The position numbers and the translations under genes are program-made. This document shows positions 53,666-64,000 of a DNA stretch of 64,000 nucleotides, piece by piece (the first letter of the stretch is position 1; each line of letters starts with the position of its first letter). Source of the stretch: Perca fluviatilis (Eukaryota; Chordata; Actinopteri; Perciformes; Percidae). The notes below the pieces were generated by a model. It ran no database searches, was not told where the DNA came from, and saw only the letters and a list, made by a program, of their open reading frames with translations. Location of the stretch: assembly GCF_010015445.1 (NCBI RefSeq), contig NC_053134.1, positions 12,354,080 to 12,418,079 on the forward strand. Direction: 5' to 3'.

Positions 53666-53993
53666 TCCTCAGATCTCTGCAGGGCAAATCCAGACAGCTA
53701 GCTAGACTACCGGTATCTGTCCAATCTGAGTTTTCTGTTGCACGAGCACGACTAAAATAACTTTTGAACGTACACATGTTCCACCAAAACAAGTTCTTTC
53801 CCAAGGCTATTTTGCAGCGGCACCTTGGCTCCGCTCGGCGCTTAGCACCACTCATGACAATTGTGATTGGTTTAAAGAAATGGCAGAGCACGTTTTTCTC
53901 CCATCCCGGAATGCTGTGTGGCCTTGCCAGACCCTCCTCCACTGCGTTGTGGAGGAAGGTCTGGCAATGCGAGACTAGCACGCTAGTAATACA
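53666..53993. mobile_element. hAT-like non-autonomous element
   Basis: Contains GAGGAAGGTCTGGCAATGCG followed by AGACTAGC at the right end and CTGCAGGGCAAATCCAGACA at the left, wording I recall from abundant fish hAT-derived repeats. Ends approximate; no clean duplication identified. Confidence 0.5.
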
Positions 53994-54475
53994 GTATTTA
54001 CAGAAGCAGGATGGTGTATGTGGTTTTAACTCAAAATAAACTTCAGTGCACTGCCCATGTTCATCGTAATGAAGGAGAGAAATAAGCTAGATCAGGCTTT
54101 GGCTACACAAGCAATACTTTTTAGTTCAATACTTTATTTGTTTAGGTCTTTTCATTGGATTTGTTGACAATAAGAAAAACAAAGACTTTCATCAGATACA
54201 TTAATTGTAATGTACCTAATCTGTAGTTGAGCCATCATGGTGGGTTGTGTTTTTCATCTGATTATCAGAATATCCTGTTAATTCATGGGTTACAGTTTAC
54301 CATGCATTCACCTGGTCCTGACTTTTACTCTAACCAGGATATGAGCTCATATCTGAGGACTCTGTGTACACTGTATATGTATAAATGCACTCCATCCATC
54401 AGTCAAGCAGTGAACTCAGTGGAATGTGTCTTCTTGTGTTATACAATATTGCACGTTGGCCACGGCTGAGAGATG

Positions 54476-54482
54476 ACACACA

Positions 54483-54539
<57 letters not shown>
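54476..54539. repeat. (CA)n microsatellite
   Basis: About 30 CA units. Confidence 0.95.
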
Positions 54540-56283
54540 GCAGAGACAAGTCTGCAGTATGTCTGCTAAGAACAGGTCACTGAAGCTCTGCGGCAGTACT
54601 CAATGGAATGGAAAATTGCCGGGGGGCGGACTGCAGCTATGAAAGCTGCTGCTTCATGTGCATTATACAAAAGTAAGTGTTTCGCATAAAAATTCATGAA
54701 AGTAGTTTTTTGTTGTTGCATATAAACATGACAACCAACAGAGACATGGAGAGGTAAATGTGGTTCAACGATGTAGAAAAAAAAAAGATAGCATAATTCC
54801 TAACATTATCTACGACCTGGCGTGTGTTTTCATTAACTGCACTAGGGTTTGCCATTTACTGACCTTCACAATGTTCAGATTTTATGGAAAACAAAATAAA
54901 GGTAAATACAAACATGTGCACACATGCCCTCTTTTATCCATCGACACAGTCTGATTCTGCATCAAACCCTGCTTACTGAACTCCACAAACCCTGGCTTAC
55001 CAGGAGTAAATAGATCACAAATTCATTAGAGCTTGAGCATATGGTGGGGTGAAGGATTTCAAAGCAGGGACACCTGGGGGTTTTCACAACCGTCACATAA
55101 CCTTTGTCCTCATAATCCACCTCCGTCTCTCATCCCTCGGCTATAATTGTCTCTTTTGACACTTCTCCCCCATCATGTGCCCTTTGAAATTTTCTCCTTT
55201 GGTCTAATTTAACATGCATGGCACAGTTGGGGGGGGAAAAGGATGCTAATTTGTTGTATAGTCAAAAGCTCTTCCTCCTTTTCGGTGATGCTATGAGAGG
55301 ATATATTCAGTAGATCACTCGATTTCATGGGAAGTGGACTGCAGGTGAAACAAGGCGACAACTTTTGGGAAATGAAATGCTGGGAATAGAGGCAGTAAAA
55401 GCGGGAGATACAGTGACAGAAGAGGAGAAGGTAATGAGAATAGCATAGAGAGACTGGAGTGGCTTGAGGAAAATAGCTGAAAAGTAATGATTTCTGAAAG
55501 ACAGCATGGAATACAACGATTCTAGACAGAGAGGAAAGGTGGCCATGAAAAGAAAGAAAAGAAAGAATGACCAAAAAATGTTTATTTATTGCTAACACAT
55601 GGTGAATCTGTGGCATGGTCTAGCTATTCTGGCTATTACTGTATGGTTCAGCATTTCTCATGGGAGATGAAAGAATGGGAGACAGAGAGATGAGGTGATT
55701 GAGACTACATGTAGAGGAGGATGAGCAGCAGCAGATAACATCTGCCGAAAGAGAGAAAACACATGGAGATGGAAGAGAGGCAGAGAAAAAGGGTGAGACA
55801 GCCAGAGATATGATAGAATAGGAGAAAGAGAGAGATGGGAAAGGGTGGCGTTTGGCGGAGAGGAGATAAAAAGGTTTATGAAAACTGCTGTCATCACCCT
55901 TTGGAGAGCCAACGTCAAAACAAAGGTTAAAAGTATGATCAAAGGTCAAGACCCTTAAAAAAAATCAAAGGGGAGATCAAATAAGGGTACACAATCACAC
56001 ATCCACACACTTTCATGCACAGACTGTGAAATCCAACCTTACTAGAAATCCACAAACACAGCCAAACTATCTCCTTTTCCTTCCCCTCCTCAGCCCGGCT
56101 GTAGCTCTGCTCCCCTGACATTCCCTGGCTCCCAGGTGAGGTCAGCCCACCCTGGAGGGGGGCAGTATTTGTCTGGGCATGTCCACCTCCTCCTCCACCT
56201 ACTGAGATCTCACTCTACCTGACCCACAGCCTGAGGGGACCAAGCAGTAGTGGCATGAGAGGGAGAAGGATAGATGCATATAT

Positions 56284-56416
<133 letters not shown>

Positions 56417-57478
56417 CCTTCCCTCTGTCAAGTAAAGTCTTCTTTCCATTTTGGACATTATTTCTGTGCCGGCTTGTCACTTCAAATGTTTGCAAGCATG
56501 CTAACAACATCTGAAACAAATCCGGTGTTACATCATTTTGTGGCTTAGTTTGTCTTCTTACATAAGAAACTTATGTTTGTTTCAACTGTAAGCCAATGTC
56601 CTTGATGTAATACAAGTAAGTCCAAAAAGCAGCATTTAACCTTTAACAAAAGTATCTCCCATGTTGACAAATACATTTGATATATAAGCCCAGAGATGTG
56701 CAGACTGGAAACAGGTGGAAACAGCTCCTGTTCTATCCAAAGATAATCACATCTGCCTCGCAGCATCTCTAAAGCTTACTAACTGACATGTTATATCTTG
56801 TTTGTTTAATCCAGTTGGACAGAGCCAGCTAGCTTATGCTCTCTGTTTACAGTCTATGCTAAGCTAAACTTATTGGCTGCTGGTCGTTGTTTCATTCAGT
56901 ATTTACCATTCAGATGTGAGAGTGAGACTTACATCTAACCCTCAAGAAGAAGAATTAATAAAGTGAATGTGTATTTCCTAAAATGTCAAATTATTCCCTT
57001 AAGGCTAATGTATGTTTTGAGCAATACATATTAACTGCTACATGCTCTAAGTACACAATATATAGTCTATTTGTTTGCCAATTAAAGGCAAACACAACAT
57101 GACCAATTACAGCATAAATACCATGTAAATGAATGAGTGCCAAGTATGTGTTTGCTCTGAGAGACATCCTGCCTCCTCTCTGTATATTGATAAATGGCAA
57201 TTTACTTAGTATGCACTGTGTATTGATTATTGCAATTACACACTATTACAGTTCTATTATCCGCACTGACTGTCTTTAATTACACTAGAGAGCAAGAGAA
57301 AGAGTGAAGGAGGAGAGAGAGACAGTCAATGTGAGAGAGAGACACTACACAGATAGCTAGATGAAGCGAGACACTGCACCAAACTAATTAAAACAGAAAC
57401 TTTTTGTTTCAGCAAGTTGACAGGGAATGAATCTGGCAGGGAATTAATCTGTCCGCAGGGAACACAGTGAGGAGCTAC

Positions 57479-57534
57479 ACACACACACAGACACAGACAC
57501 ACACAGACACACACAGACACACACACACACACAG
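57479..57534. repeat. Imperfect (CA)n tract
   Basis: CA units regularly broken by CAGA. Confidence 0.9.
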
Positions 57535-58149
57535 GGAGGTGCAGTGCAGTGTGCCGTTGCCATAGTTACTGAGTGTGGCGCCACATCATGCGGCAGAGTT
57601 AATGCAGAGGTGTGTGTTGTGTGTGCGTCTTATTTAAGCTTTCATTATATTACCACCCTGACCTATTCCAACATCCTCTACACAAGCACAGAGAGAGAAA
57701 GGTTGCAGAGAATAATTCAGAGTGTTCCCTCCGAAATAGCTAAGTCTGGAGCTCTTACCCTTGAGGTGAAGCATCATTATGCTTATGGTGGATAATGACA
57801 TAGTGTACTGAAAGAAAATATTTGGCAAGGAAAGATAAGCACTTCATGTCAAGCCCTAAAGAAAGTGTTCCTTTGGGTGGTTATATTATAAACGGAGACA
57901 TATATAGCCCGATTAACTTTCTTACAGGGATAACTATGCCCCTTGTGCCTGTCTATGTACTGTAGACTGTGGTTAAAAGCATGCATGTGTGTGTTTGTAA
58001 TGTGAGAGCTGAGATCAAATAATTACTTACATCCTTTATTTGCGTAAAAGTAGCACTTAAGCAATTACGTGAAAGTGCTGACATGTCATCAGCAAAATGT
58101 ACCAACGTATTAAACAGACATCAGACATATCTTATTTTTTGCTTATTAT

Positions 58150-58452
58150 AACTGATCATTTTAAAATGTTACAGCGGGAGCTGATTCTAACTGATCACAT
58201 CTGGAACAACCTTCCGGAAAGCTGCAAGTCCGCCGCAACTCTCGCTTCTTTTAAATCAAGGCTGAAGACCTATTTTTTTTATGTTGCCTTTCTTTAATTT
58301 CTTATACTGCACTATTCATTTTATTCTCGTATTTTATCTGATTTTACTTTTGTTTTGTTTTTTTTATTTGCTTTTAATATTTTATGTAAAGCACTTCGAA
58401 TTGCCCTGTTGCCGAAATGTGCTACAGAAATAAAATTGCCTTCCCTTGCCTT
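58150..58452 (+). mobile_element. LINE 3' end with reverse-transcriptase C-terminal remnant
   Basis: A plus-strand frame reads DHIWNNLPESCKSAATLASF then KSRLKTYFF. The WNxLPxS...SFKSxLKTxLF pattern is the end of ORF2 in fish L2/CR1-type LINEs. It is followed by a tail ending AAATAAAATTGCC and GCCTT repeats. Heavily 5'-truncated. Confidence 0.75.
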
Positions 58453-58490
58453 GCCTTAATTTGTTAAAGTTCTTAGTTACTGATAATATT

Positions 58491-58711
58491 GGTTACAGTT
58501 TACTTGAAGGTATCTACATAAGACTGACATGACACTGTCATGAACGTGTCATTAACATTATAAAAAAGTCATAAACATTTATGACATAACGCTTCTGTCA
58601 GTAAGTGTCATTCAGTTTTTGTCATGACAAGTTATGGTTAAGGTTAGGGTTAGGGTTCATGTGTCGTGTCGTGTCACTCATATGTAGATACCTTCAAGTA
58701 AAGTGTTACCA
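58491..58711. mobile_element. Short MITE with inverted ends
   Basis: The left end GGTTACAGTTTACTTGAAGG and the right end GGTAACACTTTACTTGAAGG (reverse complement of 58692-58711) are inverted repeats. About 220 bp, no frame. Contains two TTAGGG units at about 58636-58650. Confidence 0.78.
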
Positions 58712-58739
58712 TAATATTTCACTCTGAAATGTAGTAGCA

Positions 58740-58930
58740 GTGGCCGGGTTGGGTCAGTGGTAGAGCAGGCGCACATACTGTATACTGAGAGGTTTATGCC
58801 TCGATGCAGAGGTCCAGGGTTCCGACCTGTGACGATCTCCTGCATGTTTTCCCCCTCTCTCTCCCCTTTTTCACCTAGCTGTCCTGTAAAAAAAAAATGA
58901 AAGACAGAAAAGCCCCAAAAATTATCTTGA
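58740..58930 (+). mobile_element. tRNA-derived SINE, nearly complete
   Basis: The tRNA-like head includes an A-box-like TGGGTCAGTGGTAGAGCAGG and a damaged B-box (GGTTCCGACC). The body matches the fragment at 29268-29412. Compared with that copy, the B-box has lost CGAAT. Confidence 0.8.
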
Positions 58931-61668
58931 AATGTAGTAGCAGAAATAGAAATAGACTTGAAGAATAAAGTAGCATCAAAAAGAAAAATTCAAGTAAAGT
59001 ACAAGCACCTTGAAACTGTACTTAAGTTTAATATATTGAGTAAATGTACTTTAGAAACACTCTGAGAGTTAGTTAGAGAGTAGTTAGAGAGAAAGAATGA
59101 AATAGAGGGAAGAAGTTCAAACCCTGCACATGAAGGTCAGTGCTTCAGTAAGTCATCCATGCTGCTCCAACATACTTCCAGCAAATATCCAGTAATCAAA
59201 ACAGAAAGTTCAGCACAAATCCAAAAACCTGTCCTTAACCTTACCAATATGTCTGTTTAAGGAACCGTCAAAACATCATCTGCACAAAAATAATTACTAA
59301 TGCAAGCTTACAAATAATACCAGTTCTCAATTTTGAGTGCTGCTGATCCACTATCTGTTCTTTAAACCATCTGTGCTTTCCACACAGAGAATACAGGTAT
59401 ATTAAATGAAGACACAAAGGCAGCCAAAGACTTGTTGTGAGCACCGGGGACCATGTAGGAAGGACGTGTATGTTTGAGCTTGAAATGAGTAGGCGTGTCC
59501 CCGCTCCTCCCTAACACTGTGCACTCTACATGTGCGAAGGTTTGTTACCAGATTTACAGCTGCGCCTGTAACATATTATTGTACTCTCACAGACTATTTT
59601 CCAAGTCCATTCTCAGCCTCATAACCCTCCCTCTCTCCTCCCACCTTTTTAAAAGGAAAACCCACAGTAAGGGGAACTAGCAGTTAACTACTGGACCTGT
59701 AACAAATCACTGTCACTGTAAAGCAAGGGTATAACTGAAAGTTTGAAATACTGTGGCAGCTCAAAAGAGTGCAGAAACTCACGGTAGTAAGGATCCTCGT
59801 CAAATTGGGCAGAGAATGGAGAAAGTCTGTTTGACTTGCACTATATTTAAACAGAGTCCCTGTGAGTGTAACACAGTTAAGGCCCACCATTGACAAATTC
59901 TAATTGGTTTTAAAAAATTCAAACAACCCGGATTGTTTTTTCAACTATCTCAGAACGACAGCATCAGCCAGAGCTGTATCCTGTGTGGGCACAGTGAAAT
60001 GGAGTATGGATATAGCTCTGGCAACGTAAAAGTATTGTTTTATTAAACTGAAGGTGACTGCTGACTGAATACATCAGCTGTCTAAAGACCATTTCTTACA
60101 GTGCAAACTAGTAACATTTCAGGAAATTATTTCTATCTTCAAAAGTCTACTTTGAAATGTGTATGTAAACAGTTAACATACAGCAATAGTTTATTATAGC
60201 ACCATATACAGTTTAGTATAGTATAGTTTTAAAATCATACACTATGATGATGCATGTTTTAGACATATATTTTCTTGATGGGGATTAAACCTCCGAGTCT
60301 TGCAGTGTTCCCATCCCCATCCTCTACTGATTCACACAGGGATATTTACTACTCAAGACCATAGTACAGTTTTAGAAACAAGGGTGATATCTGCTCAGTC
60401 AGTCAAACTGATGTAGTTGTTTACGATTTCTGTTATTTCTCACCATTTCTGTTATTTTGTACAACATCCTCTTTAGATTGAAAATATGGATTAATGCTCT
60501 TTCCTTCTGTAGCTTAAGTCTTACAAATGTCATACAAATGTATTCATAACATCAGGCACTTCAGCTTTGTGAAAATTGATAACGTGCTTCTGCATATCTC
60601 TCCCATAACAACTCTTTCCTGCATACATAAATCTTAGATTCAGGCAAGTTTTTGTTTCTCACAGAAGATGTGCTCTCCTTTTCTCTTTGGTGAAATGTGT
60701 TCCTGTCTTGAGGAGTTATGTTTAAATGAAAGTGTGTGTGACATGTTTATTTTTCAGCAGCTGGTGAAGTGAGTCAAGACGAGGAGACAGTGTGGTGCAC
60801 TATACACGCATACTGTAAACTTTCTTTATGGACAATATTTTTGCGATGGTTTATGATGCATAGAAACCAGCAGACAGAAATACAGCTGTTACTATTACAG
60901 ATAACTTAACTGCAGGTTTCATGCAAGAGTTACATCACTATTATCATTTTTAACCATTAGATTTACTATATAGGTTTTTTTTAAACATTTGTGAACAAGC
61001 AGGCTGGAGTAGCTGCTGTAGTCATGCAAACTAACACTGCAAACAGGTCAGCACAAAGAGAAAGACAGACAGTAACAGATGCGTGAAAAATAGATTGACA
61101 AGCAGAGACAAAGGCATGCATTAAGTGTAGATCATCAGAGGGTAAATATAATTACACAGCCACAATGACAAGAAGGAAAATTCCAGTTACTCATCATCTC
61201 ATCTCTACCTAATGTTATACTTACTATACTCTGTAAACAGGCTTTAGCAAACCTTTATCATGCACATAGCTGTATCCAGTGTTATGTTAAAGCAAACGAA
61301 GACAACATGTTAGTCCATGATAAACGATAGTAAGGGTTGCACATTGCAGAGTAAGTAGGTTAGAACCCAGGGGCCCTAAAGACACTGTCTGGTTTCAAAC
61401 TGCCAAAGAATTATGACAACATCTGCTGCCTGAGAGGAAGACAGACAGTGATGGATGGCCAGGTGTGTTTTGCTTGTGTGCGGAATCTCTGAATACACAT
61501 GCACACCGCATGTGCACATTCACGTGCACCTACAAGCATACTGGATGAGGCATCGGGTAAATAAGCAATGCATACATCTGTGACAGTTGACAATTTTGAA
61601 TTTACAATAAATCAAAAATGAACACTGCAAAATGCACAAACACACAGGTATGTATGGCTGTGTGCAAA

Positions 61669-61671
<3 letters not shown>

Positions 61672-61736
<65 letters not shown>

Positions 61737-61737
61737 G
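61672..61737. repeat. (CA)n microsatellite
   Basis: About 30 CA units followed by CAGACAGACA. Confidence 0.95.
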
Positions 61738-62325
61738 ACAAAAACACACTAAGTTGTTTGTGATGGTTCACTGTTTAATACCTGTCAACAACTTCCATAT
61801 AAATGCATTTCCAGTTGAATAAATAATCCCATCAGAAGAGATAAAGATTAATGATGTATTTATCATCCAATGACAAGAGCTCCATGCTGCATATTAAATA
61901 TCAGTCTCTATAATGTCAATTGGTACTCCTCTTTGATGAGATTACTGAACAGTAGGAAATATAATGCCACTTCACTGTCAGGAAAATGAATGCTCCATTC
62001 ATAAAACATGACGTGTACCAACAAGTTGAACAGATACCTCCTTTAGTCAAGAATTTTAACATTTTAATATTAAAACACAAAAAGAGCTATTTTCTTTAAC
62101 ACGCTACTATATTTATAATGACTGAAAGACGTGCTACTCAAGCTGTGAATGAGCTTTAATCATAATATATGTCAACACTTTATACCTTTAGGCCAGTAAC
62201 ATAGTAATTCTACAAAGATAAAAAGCCCAACTTTGCAAGTGTTTGGCGCCCTGTGTATCACATCACAGTGTGTGTAGTTTGAAGATAGCAACAAGCGTGT
62301 GGTTTTTGTCTGGGAATATTTTGAT

Positions 62326-62339
62326 TTTATTTTTTTATT
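62326..62339 (-). terminator. Candidate poly(A) signals of the unidentified gene
   Basis: Two AATAAA hexamers on the minus strand (62334-62339 and 62326-62331), about 85-97 nt after the TAG stop. Confidence 0.4.
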
Positions 62340-62422
62340 TCACAGGCCAAGCTTATATTTTAAGTTATTTTAATACATTTACTGATTGACTGACTTTATC
62401 TAATTTTCTAAGCTATGTGAAG

Positions 62423-63179
62423 CTATCCCTCCCGGTCTACATTTCCTCCCGCATCAACTGCTGTGTTTGGGCTGGGTCTGGGTGAAGGAGCCGGGCTGGG
62501 CGATGCAGGGGTCTTGCGCCCAGCGGGGATCGGTGGCAGGATGGGCTTGATGTCGGATCCCGGACGTCTATCAGAGGAGGGAGACACGGCCACAGCTAGC
62601 TGATCCGTGCTTGGACAGTGGGCTTCAGATGTTTGGCCTGATGCCATGAAGTATGAAATGAGAATATTTTATTTGATACAAGCACAGATATGGAAACACA
62701 TCAACACATTTTTAGAACTTAACACAGCCAGCTATCTTATCATATAATCAGATGTTTTGGTGACTGACAGTAAAGACTAAACTATAAAATGAATGACAAG
62801 TGAAAAAAAAAAAAGATATATAATAACATATAATAGTATAGTTAGTATATATATATATATATATATGAAAATATAGTTTGCATAGTTTGGAAAAGTGTTC
62901 AAACCTAAAGCAATAATTAGTATTAAACTAATTATTTGTTAAACTGTTTTTTCACCTGGCCTCTAGCCACTTATAAAATCTCTCCTCTCTTTGCTATCTA
63001 CGTATAACAACACAGAAATAGCCTACAATGATAAAAAACAAAAAAAACAATAATAACCTTTCAGTGCTTCCAAAGTGTGTCCCTGCACAGACATATCAAG
63101 TGGCTCCACTGAACCAGACAAGCCCGTGGCTGAACTGGGCACAGTCAACGCTGAACTGGCGCGAGACTCATCCGAGTTG
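62423..63179 (-). CDS. Last two exons of an unidentified gene, Pro/Ser-rich C-terminus
   Basis: Exon 63058-63179 (acceptor TTTTACAAG, donor GTTATT) encodes NSDESRASSALTVPSSATGL and more, ending HTLEALK plus one base. It joins in phase 1 to exon 62423-62637 (acceptor GGCATCAG), which starts QTSEAHCPSTDQLAVAVSPS, has a motif SDIKPILPPIPAGRKTP followed by repeated PSP, and stops at TAG (62423-62425). Matching phase and a stop followed within about 100 nt by AATAAA support real terminal exons. No domain is recognised. The low-complexity Pro/Ser tail suggests a disordered, possibly SH3-binding region. Transcribed in the same direction as the collagen gene, with its end about 22.5 kb upstream of the collagen start. 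Confidence 0.5.
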
Positions 63180-64000
63180 CTTGTAAAAGGAGTAAAAGAC
63201 AAACCACAGAGGGTGAGGGAAAAAGAAACAGACAAGGAGAGAAAAGGTAGAAGGAAGTGCATGTAGTGAGAAAGGTGTGATGTGTGCAGTGAAACAAAAA
63301 TTAACTTGTGAAAGGTACCAATGACAAAGTAAGAAAAACACAATAAATATAGTGAGAAGCTTCTGCTAAAAGAAAATTTAGCAGAATGTGCTTTTGGAAG
63401 TTTTACCATCATGCCTGGAACACCAGGGGCCACCAGAACTAGAGACATTGACAGTATGTTTGACCACATGCTACACTATCCATGTCCATGAGACATTCAT
63501 TTGGGGATTTGTACTCAATAAACAAACAGGTACAGATTTTTCTTATTGAATTTACGCATAAAGATGCAAGATGCATACACACGCAAGCACACATACACAA
63601 AACTGCACGAAAAAAATCCTATCACAGAAATACAAAAGGATCTTCTGTTACTGTATGTGAGGACACACAAGTAAAGACACGTCCCTATTAAGAGAGTTGC
63701 TAACAAGTACACAGATGTCTGGAATCCTCTATAGAAATACTGAAGGGCTGAGTAATGCTAACAGTACATACTGGGGGCATGTATCGCTTCGACCGCGTTG
63801 ACAGAGCTTGTAGATTTTTAACAAGTTTGGTGAAACTCGCCTTCTGAGAACATGAACCCGAAGGGGAACAAAATAATTTTGAACGAACACATACTGTGTT
63901 ACATAGTCTGTATGTATCTCATATACTGTATATTTTTTTTCTCGAAAGGAATTAAATAAATTGATGCTAATTTGTACAGGTGAGAAAAACACATAACCAC
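63180..64000. other. Probable intron of the unidentified gene
   Basis: No further exon with both splice signals and a compatible phase was found up to the right edge. Confidence 0.4.

Larger units (their letters stand above)
58931..62422. other. Intergenic stretch, no gene seen
   Basis: AT-rich, with one (CA)n tract at 61672-61737. No supported exon. Confidence 0.5.

Noticed and set aside
63391..63443. Possible 32-nt exon upstream of 63179 in the unidentified gene
   Set aside because: Splice-like ends, but the phase needed to join the next exon produces a stop codon.

Overview
The window is nuclear DNA of a vertebrate, almost certainly a teleost fish. It holds small phase-matched exons in short AT-rich introns, many long (CA)n/(GT)n tracts, fish-type tRNA-derived SINEs, LINE 3' tails and non-autonomous DNA transposons with clear target-site duplications. 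The repeat families look like those of spiny-rayed fish, but the species cannot be named from the sequence.

Main gene (minus strand, about 601-39911; its 3' end runs off the left edge): a type VII collagen (COL7A1-type) chain. I assembled 76 coding exons by eye, with splice signals at every junction and a continuous reading frame of about 2,140 codons. In order the protein has a signal peptide (39729-39804), VWA domain 1 (29932-36150), seven two-exon FN3 domains (22860-29693), a Ser/Thr/Pro-rich linker (22166-22426), VWA domain 2 (20371-21990), a short Cys-containing junction (19839-19919), and 41 small phase-0 exons encoding about 666 residues of interrupted Gly-X-Y helix (6066-19635). It then runs into a non-collagenous stretch of at least 294 residues (601-5980). 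That stretch starts like the short flexible hinge of human type VII collagen but is several times longer. Neither a second collagenous half nor a Kunitz domain is inside the window. This is the protein family of the anchoring fibrils under the epidermal basement membrane.

The most interesting features are in this gene: the much expanded hinge with four N-glycosylation sequons, a furin-like RHKR site and an acidic Tyr-rich exon; a metal site that is broken in VWA1 but complete in VWA2, the reverse of what I recall for the human protein; and a probable GC-AG intron.

Right of the gene, 39912-62422 is about 22.5 kb without a recognisable gene, made of microsatellites and mobile-element remnants, including a PIF/Harbinger-like element with a decayed ORF. 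At 62423-63179 I see the last two exons of another minus-strand gene with a Pro/Ser-rich C-terminus that I could not identify.

Mobile elements inside the collagen introns include a hAT MITE with an exact 8-bp target duplication (7496-7901), a TTAA-flanked 2.1-kb element carrying a roughly 207-bp tandem array (31493-33642), a palindromic Tc1/mariner-like MITE (12008-12549), and truncated or complete copies of a TTAA-flanked MITE. No CRISPR array, tRNA, rRNA or bacterial-type feature was found.
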